64,000 bases of DNA. It comes from Bacteroides sp. 224 (GTDB lineage Bacteria; Bacteroidota; Bacteroidia; Bacteroidales; Bacteroidaceae). The translations under genes and the position numbers were made by a program. Location of the stretch: NCBI RefSeq assembly GCF_010500995.1, contig NZ_QVMK01000007.1, positions 18,720-82,719 of the forward strand. The letters run 5' to 3'. The notes under the pieces are model-generated. The model saw only the letters and a list, made by a program, of their open reading frames with translations, had not been told where the DNA came from and ran no database searches. Of this stretch, positions 55,825-64,000 are shown one piece after another. Position 1 is the first letter of the stretch, and each line of letters begins with the position of its first letter.

Positions 55825-58800
55825 CTACATCTCCATTCGCATTTCAAGTGGCCCTAACAGCCCTGCGGGAAGCAATTTATCCTCTTTCAATCGGTATTTG
55901 GCGTTTGTCCATATACCATCGTAAGGGGCTTTTCCTTTATCCATGCCGTTTAAGGCATTGGCCCAGGTATTCTCTACTTCTATCTCGAACAAGTTATTGC
56001 CTTTCTTGAGCGCATTTGTTATTTCAACCTGATAGGGGGCAGTCCAGGCAGTGCCGCAGTCTATGCCATTAATACGTACATTGGCTATGTTGGCCACTTC
56101 TCCTAAAGATAAGTAAATGCGACCTTTGCGTTTACCGTTCCACTTGAAAGAGGTTTTATATACGGCTGTGCCGGAGTAATATTTTATTTTCTCGTCTTCT
56201 TCCTTGCTCCAATCAAAGAGATGATCCTTAGTCAGCGTCAGGTTATCGAGGGCAGGGAATGATACGCTCCATTCTTTAACCTCCAAAGGAAGGGCTACCA
56301 TTTTAGTTTCCCGAGGGGCTTCCGCTATGGATGAACCGTTTCGATGGAAAACGATAAATACAGACTCATTGGCAGCTAACTTTAAAGGCACGATGGTTCG
56401 GCTCTCCTTGATTTCGGTGTGCAGGGGGCGGGTTATTTCTCCGGTTATCGGATTCCAAAGTTCCGGATTCCCGGCATAGCGCAGGGATGCTTCAAAAGAG
56501 ACGGTTTCTTCTGCTTGGTTGGCTATAAAGTAAATCTCGGCTTCCTCTCCGCTGCGGTGCGTCCAGGCAATGTTTTCGGGTACAATGACATCCCGATCTA
56601 ATTGATACATAGAGAAATCATCTGCCGGATATGGTATCTCCGGAATGGCAACGCCTCCTTTGCGTAACTCTTCTACCTTGGTTTGCACCTCGGGCGATAA
56701 AGGACGATTATCCGGATTCATCGGACGAGCCGTAGGTAATACAAATACCTTGTAAGAAGCACCACCGGGCAGAACGATCCGTCCGTTTTCTACTTTAGCC
56801 AGACGAAGCAGTGCATCTTTATTGAAGGAGTCATACGCATACCCCCGCAATGGATTTATCCACTTCTCCGGATCGGCCATATTAGCAGAATGGGTTACCC
56901 CGGCAACGGTTCTTAAAGGAGTACCCTCGTTTGCCAGTCGCTTCGCTTCGCTTTTTACTCGTTCCGCTCCGAATATGCCGGGTAAGGAAGGAACCAATCG
57001 TTCCGGAAGAATGGCACGGCGAGGCATTTCTTCGCCGGTGAAAACAGCAATGTCAACTACCGGGCGACCGTATTGCAACAATGCTTGTGTACGGGTTACG
57101 TAATCGACAAACGCTTTCGCTCCGTGCTTCCACCAGGTTTGATCGCGTTGGAAGAAGATGCCGATGCCATCCAGAGTCATGCCCGGCTTCCGGTCTAAAT
57201 AGGGGTTGTGTACAAATACATGGAATACCATCTTGTTGATACCCAGTGCATAGTTGCGGTCTAACATGGCTTTCATCAATCCGGGGTGTTCGTCCCAGTT
57301 GCCACGTATCTGCGTAAATGCTTCGGCTTGAATGATGTTTTTGCCATAGATATGTGCGCCACAGATGGCATCGAGCATATCGTTGGTTTTATCGTGGGTG
57401 GGACTTCTAAACCAGAATTCTCCCATCGGGCGATCTACTTTTTGGAAGTGTGCCATGCCGTCGCTGATCATGGTTGGCGATACGTTCTCGGCAGAGATTT
57501 CGCAATCGTATTCTTTGGCAAAGGCGGCCAGTTCGGTATAGAATACATCCACTACCAGTTCCGCCATGGTGGTACGAACGTCGTGCAGTATATTTTCTGA
57601 GGTTTCGATGTTGTCTATAGGCATACCTGTTAGCAGAGGCAGATAGGGCATCAGGTCGTAACCGCGACGGGCTTTAAACTCCGCGGCGAAGTTATCGCTC
57701 CAGTTTTGGCTTCCACACTCCCAACTATCTACAAAGATGGACTTCAATACCCGGCGGGCTAAGGTTGGGTCTGTTTGCCGGAAAGTAGCCCCCAACCAGT
57801 TGTCGAGTTGTTTTCTGACGGTGGCTTTGCTGAATTTATCACATTCGAGTCCCTTACCTGCTCCTCCGGTGGCATTGGTATGTCCGGTAGAGGTATGTCC
57901 CATGCGCAAAAGTTTCCAGGTTCCTTTGGGTAGTTGAGTGGTGAGTACACCATCTTTCAAAGCACTTGTTAAGTTAATAATGTTTTCTTTGGGCAGGCAG
58001 TCGGCAACACTTATCTCGCTTTCAGGTGTACGGTTAGCTACTCGCCACACAAAGCCTGCTTTTGCTTCCCAGTGGTGCACACGGGGTTCGCTATGCAAAT
58101 AGATATCTTTAATTTTGAGGTTGGGTTTCCACTTGGCATCGTTCATGTCTTCGCTACCTGCTTCGGAGCCTGTCGGATTCCAGTAGAAACGGAAGTAACG
58201 CGCCGTAGTGGGAGGGATGGCGTGTGTATCGTTAAAATCGTAGTTCTGCCACCCCTGACGGGCAGGAATGAGTTGCTTAACCAAACGGAAATTTACTCCG
58301 TCGTCGCTGGCCATTACTTTTAGTCGCTGTGCCTGGTAGTTGTTGTTCACCTTTACAATCTCTACATGGCGGAAGGTATAAGGCTCCGGATATTCGTATT
58401 GAATCCAGGTACCATCCGAGTTAGGGTTTGTAATATTGGTAGCGTTGACCCTGAAAAATCCCCCCGTTGTATCTACCTCGGCAGAGACGGTTATTTGCGG
58501 CAGGGCTTTGGGTGCATATTCTTTCGCCTTTTCCGAAGAAACAGGCCAGGCATAAAGTGCTATATCTTCGTAGTATCCCTGAAAACTTTCCGGCTGCTTC
58601 AACATTAACTCATTGATCTTTCCACCGGAGATGATGGTGTCTGTCCAGACTATTTTCTGCATAGATTCTTTGGGGGTAATCCACGGTCCCCCTGCCAATG
58701 CGAAGCCATCACAAATATGCATGCCAAGTTTCAACCCGAGGCGGTCGGCTTCCTTCATACTGTGGTGTACCATGCTCCACCATTCGGGAGTAAGTTGCTT

Positions 58801-59067
58801 AACAGCTCCGGGGTAGTGTGGCCATAATTCAGGCGATTTGATGGCGAGCAGGAAAGCTCCACCCAGTCCGACTTCCTTCATGGTTTCCAAGTCGGCTGTC
58901 AGTGCTTCTTTAGAGAGGGCGCCGTACATCCAATGCCAGATTGTCCACGGCTTGGCTTCTTCGGAAGGGGTTTGAAACCGCTGCTGTAAAGTGGGTTGCG
59001 CCAGCGTATTTTGTAGAAAGAACAGGCTTATGAGTAGAGAGAGAATGATACGGGGTTTGATATTCAT
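55825..59067 (-). CDS. GH106 alpha-L-rhamnosidase
   Basis: 1080 residues. Signal peptide at 1-23. Typical GH106 layout: opening KPWTIWHWMYGALSKEALTADLETMKEVGLGGAFL, GLKLGMHICDGFALAGGPWI, SIFVDSWECGSQNWSDNF and CEISAENVSP/IIQAEAFTQIRGNWDEHPG (acidic residues in the barrel), then beta-sandwich domains ending in VRINGIDCGTAWTAPYQVEI. It removes terminal rhamnose from rhamnogalacturonan I/II-type chains. First gene of the minus-strand operon with the SIAE-like esterase. Confidence 0.9.
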   Translation of the reverse strand: MNIKPRIILSLLISLFFLQNTLAQPTLQQRFQTPSEEAKPWTIWHWMYGALSKEALTADLETMKEVGLGGAFLLAIKSPELWPHYPGAVKQLTPEWWSMVHHSMKEADRLGLKLGMHICDGFALAGGPWITPKESMQKIVWTDTIISGGKINELMLKQPESFQGYYEDIALYAWPVSSEKAKEYAPKALPQITVSAEVDTTGGFFRVNATNITNPNSDGTWIQYEYPEPYTFRHVEIVKVNNNYQAQRLKVMASDDGVNFRLVKQLIPARQGWQNYDFNDTHAIPPTTARYFRFYWNPTGSEAGSEDMNDAKWKPNLKIKDIYLHSEPRVHHWEAKAGFVWRVANRTPESEISVADCLPKENIINLTSALKDGVLTTQLPKGTWKLLRMGHTSTGHTNATGGAGKGLECDKFSKATVRKQLDNWLGATFRQTDPTLARRVLKSIFVDSWECGSQNWSDNFAAEFKARRGYDLMPYLPLLTGMPIDNIETSENILHDVRTTMAELVVDVFYTELAAFAKEYDCEISAENVSPTMISDGMAHFQKVDRPMGEFWFRSPTHDKTNDMLDAICGAHIYGKNIIQAEAFTQIRGNWDEHPGLMKAMLDRNYALGINKMVFHVFVHNPYLDRKPGMTLDGIGIFFQRDQTWWKHGAKAFVDYVTRTQALLQYGRPVVDIAVFTGEEMPRRAILPERLVPSLPGIFGAERVKSEAKRLANEGTPLRTVAGVTHSANMADPEKWINPLRGYAYDSFNKDALLRLAKVENGRIVLPGGASYKVFVLPTARPMNPDNRPLSPEVQTKVEELRKGGVAIPEIPYPADDFSMYQLDRDVIVPENIAWTHRSGEEAEIYFIANQAEETVSFEASLRYAGNPELWNPITGEITRPLHTEIKESRTIVPLKLAANESVFIVFHRNGSSIAEAPRETKMVALPLEVKEWSVSFPALDNLTLTKDHLFDWSKEEDEKIKYYSGTAVYKTSFKWNGKRKGRIYLSLGEVANIANVRINGIDCGTAWTAPYQVEITNALKKGNNLFEIEVENTWANALNGMDKGKAPYDGIWTNAKYRLKEDKLLPAGLLGPLEMRMEM

Positions 59068-59197
59068 GATTATAGTAAAAACAATCGGTTATATAGGGAA
59101 AGGACGGGGGAGGGGAGGAATTGTACTCAAAAAAGGGCTTGAAACGCGACAATAAAACTGGGGTTAAAAATAGGCTTATCAGTGCCTTTTACTCAGA

Positions 59198-59776
59198 TTA
59201 AGGCACGAAACACCAAATAATGATACAAAACATTACAGAAAGATGAAATATTAGTTCGAAATTGGTTTTCGGCTTAAATCCGATTACGATACCAAACAAG
59301 CCCAATATAGGAACAAAAGATATAGAAAGGCCCCCATGTTTAACAACATAAGCGCACACACTGAACCAATACCAACAGTTCTTTTTGTTTTCCCCATTTA
59401 TTTCGCCTGCTATCGGTGTGTAGTCAAGGTGTTTAGAATACCTACTTGCTTGCTTCATCTGATTTGGGTCGACAAAGTACGATATCTTTTCTCCCTCATG
59501 ATTTTTAAACTTCCTTCTTTCGATTGCTACTAAAACAGTTGGAACTACATAATAACTTCGATACAAATAATATTTTTTATCAGTTAGTTCAATATTATCA
59601 AATCGCGAACCTGAGCTGCCAGAGTTTCCTGCTTCATATTTTTCTATCGTATCAGTATATAATATCAGCCTGTTACTTACTCTGATTGTTGCAATCACAA
59701 CATAAATAATCAAAAAGCAAAATAAAATTATCAATAATATATTAATTGTTTTTCCGTTTATCATTTGTAAAATCAT
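59198..59776 (-). CDS. Uncharacterised membrane protein
   Basis: 192 residues (ATG 59776; 59764 is an alternative). N-terminal membrane helix (about 9-32, INILLIILFCFLIIYVVIATI), a soluble middle segment with a Tyr-rich patch, and two C-terminal hydrophobic segments. The TM-soluble-TM pattern loosely resembles DUF3592 proteins. Function unknown. It sits between the GH106 operon and a large nested repeat. Confidence 0.6.
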   Translation of the reverse strand: MILQMINGKTINILLIILFCFLIIYVVIATIRVSNRLILYTDTIEKYEAGNSGSSGSRFDNIELTDKKYYLYRSYYVVPTVLVAIERRKFKNHEGEKISYFVDPNQMKQASRYSKHLDYTPIAGEINGENKKNCWYWFSVCAYVVKHGGLSISFVPILGLFGIVIGFKPKTNFELIFHLSVMFCIIIWCFVP

Positions 59777-59882
59777 TTATACCAATCATGCCTGAATTTG
59801 GAAATAATATGCACTTTGGAGTAACACACTATTTCTTGTCTGATTTTCAAAAGTAGTAAATATCTGAAAAGCAACCCAATTT

Positions 59883-60250
59883 ATAAGTAGGTATTCAAAA
59901 TTAATTCATAGTATGAGAAAGTCCCCCTCCGCCCTTTGGGCACCTCCCCCTTGCAGGGGAGGGCTGTTAAGTTCTATCAATTGCCGTCTGCTTTAGCTGA
60001 CGGTTCATAGCATTTCTTTCTTTTTCTTGGCTTTAGCCAAATGATTTGTTTGGCTAAAGCCCTGGTTGCATAAAGATTTCATAGTCCGTCAGCTAAAGCA
60101 GACGGCAATTGATAAAGAGAGAATTAGAACTTAACAGCCTTGCCCTTGCAGGGGAGGAGTTGATGCCGCAGGAATTCCTCCCCTGCAAGGGGGAGGTGCC
60201 CAAAGGGCGGAGGGGGTAATGATATAAACTAATTCTGAACATCTACTTAT
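59883..60250. repeat. Nested palindromic element (three elements inside one another)
   Basis: Layer 1: ATAAGTAGGTATTCA (59883) with inverse ..GAACATCTACTTAT (to 60250). Layer 2: CCCCCTCCGCCCTTTGGGCA (59921) with inverse GTGCCCAAAGGGCGGAGGGG (to 60215). Layer 3: TATCAATTGCCGTC (59975) with inverse GACGGCAATTGATA (to 60114), itself containing a GGCTTTAGCC/GGCTAAAGCC hairpin. The CTGTTAAGTTCT / AGAACTTAACAG pair sits between layers 2 and 3. Confidence 0.92.
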
Positions 60251-60280
60251 TTTAATTAAGTTGCAAGCATTTACTTCTAA

Positions 60281-63571
<3,291 letters not shown>

Positions 63572-63646
63572 GAATTACTCTTTTACGTTGTTTTCATTCG
63601 ATTTTGAATAATGAGACTTTTTGTTTCAAGGTATAAAACAAGTTGT

Positions 63647-63704
63647 TTGCTACTGGCAAACAACTTGTTTGGTGGTTTGAAACTATTCGTTTGCCAATAG
63701 CAAT
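63647..63704 (+). repeat. 22-bp periodic array, locus 4 (3 units, degenerate)
   Basis: Cores at 63647 (TTGCTACTGGCAAA), 63669 (TTGGTGGTTTGAAA) and 63691 (TTGCCAATAGCAAT), exactly 22 bp apart; a weak fourth unit at 63625. The second core resembles the last core of locus 2. Confidence 0.85.
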
Positions 63705-63751
63705 CAAATAACTTTATGGTGTAGCTGTTTGATTTATTAACTTTTTGTGGG

Positions 63752-63854
63752 CGTGCTGGCAAATTTGCCGTCACGCTGCCAGCACGGGTTGCCAGCACGC
63801 TTTAACTGATTAAATATCAATTAGATACAAGCGAATCGTGCTGGCGTGCTGGCA
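63752..63854. repeat. CGTGCTGGCA / TGCCAGCACG inverted-repeat cluster
   Basis: Five copies of the 10-mer, one lacking its last base: forward at 63752, 63837 (short) and 63845, reverse at 63777 and 63790. The paired tandem copies (63777-63799 with 63837-63854) can form a strong stem with a 37-nt loop. Confidence 0.85.
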
Positions 63855-63872
63855 AAAATGCAAAAAACAAAA

Positions 63873-64000
63873 TCATGGAAGGAGGAAATTCCTCCTTGGG
63901 CAACAGGGCATCCACTCAATAATCTCAACAGTTGAATTTTCAATATTTGCATAAGCTTGTCGCTCCATACCATCAAGTTAAGGGTTATTGCCTTTTTTCG
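63873..64000 (-). CDS. Possible C-terminal fragment of a gene running off the window
   Basis: The minus-strand frame is open from the window edge to a TGA at 63873-63875 (about 42 codons; contains LDGMERQAYANIENSTVEII). No family recognised. The end coincides with a 19-bp palindrome that could be a terminator. Chance openness cannot be excluded. Confidence 0.3.
63879..63897. repeat. 19-bp palindrome AAGGAGGAAATTCCTCCTT
   Basis: Perfect palindrome around a single central base. It overlaps the end of the partial frame at the window edge. Confidence 0.7.

Larger units (their letters stand above)
63572..64000. other. 429-bp region with repeats to the window end
   Basis: Contains the fourth 22-bp array (63647-63704), a CGTGCTGGCA inverted-repeat cluster (63752-63854), a 19-bp palindrome (63879-63897) and a partial open frame on the minus strand at the window edge. 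Confidence 0.6.

Overview
The window reads as a chromosomal stretch of a glycan-degrading Bacteroidales bacterium (Parabacteroides, Dysgonomonas or Paludibacter-like). The evidence is the very high density of secreted carbohydrate-active enzymes, lipoprotein signals ending in Cys, promoters of the Bacteroidetes -7 type (TAnnTTTG), an OmpA-family major porin, DUF3108, DUF2797 and DUF4080-type proteins, and moderate GC. I see no SusC/SusD pair, hybrid two-component regulator, tRNA, rRNA or CRISPR array.

Layout. 1-7.9 kb (+): a compact operon with a GH127 enzyme (5' end outside the window), a GH78-like alpha-L-rhamnosidase, a DHDPS-superfamily aldolase, a Na+/solute symporter and a secreted beta-helix (GH141-like) protein, apparently for rhamnose/arabinose-bearing pectic side chains. 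7.9-12.9 kb (-): a two-subunit transketolase, an FGGY kinase and a fucose-isomerase-like sugar isomerase, which best fits non-oxidative D-apiose (or another branched or rare pentose) catabolism. 13.4-15.3 kb: stand-alone ribB and a zeta-toxin-like pair. 15.4-21.2 kb (+): GH31 alpha-xylosidase, UroD-type methyltransferase, corrinoid protein and a second symporter. 21.3-28.6 kb: malate dehydrogenase, a B12-binding radical SAM protein, DUF3108 and porin-like proteins, a corrinoid-activation-domain protein with an MtaA-like methyltransferase, and a ROK kinase. 28.8-37.1 kb (+): OmpA protein, an 889-residue lipoprotein of unassigned glycosidase type and a 1416-residue multidomain glycosidase. 37.1-43.8 kb: AAA ATPase, DUF2797, trpS and a lone carB with a terminator-like leader. 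43.9-64 kb: GH88, GH20, esterases, tandem SGNH (CE12-like), GH28, two broken genes joined head to head, SIAE-type esterase, GH106 and GH2.

How the genes fit together. GH28, GH106, CE12-like esterases, GH78, GH127 and GH2 are the toolkit for pectin and rhamnogalacturonans I/II. The isomerase-kinase-transketolase set would consume a released pentose such as apiose. The corrinoid methyltransferase set next to an alpha-xylosidase and a symporter suggests that methyl groups on plant-derived molecules, possibly O-methyl sugars, are removed and assimilated. That last point is inference.

The most unusual features are repeats. (1) A GC-rich palindromic element (core like CCCTCTCC..GGAGAGGG) occurs nine times, mostly as inverted doublets that run into coding sequence and add 10-15 residues to protein ends, to a signal-peptide region and to an interdomain linker. 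(2) Four intergenic arrays have exact 22-bp periodicity, with a palindromic core TTTGCCGGTAGCAAA and 8-bp variable spacers. (3) A Russian-doll palindrome at 59.9-60.25 kb has its uninterrupted outer layer at 50.5 kb and its innermost layer at 52.3 kb. (4) Several other palindromic intergenic elements donate stop codons or C-terminal tails to genes.
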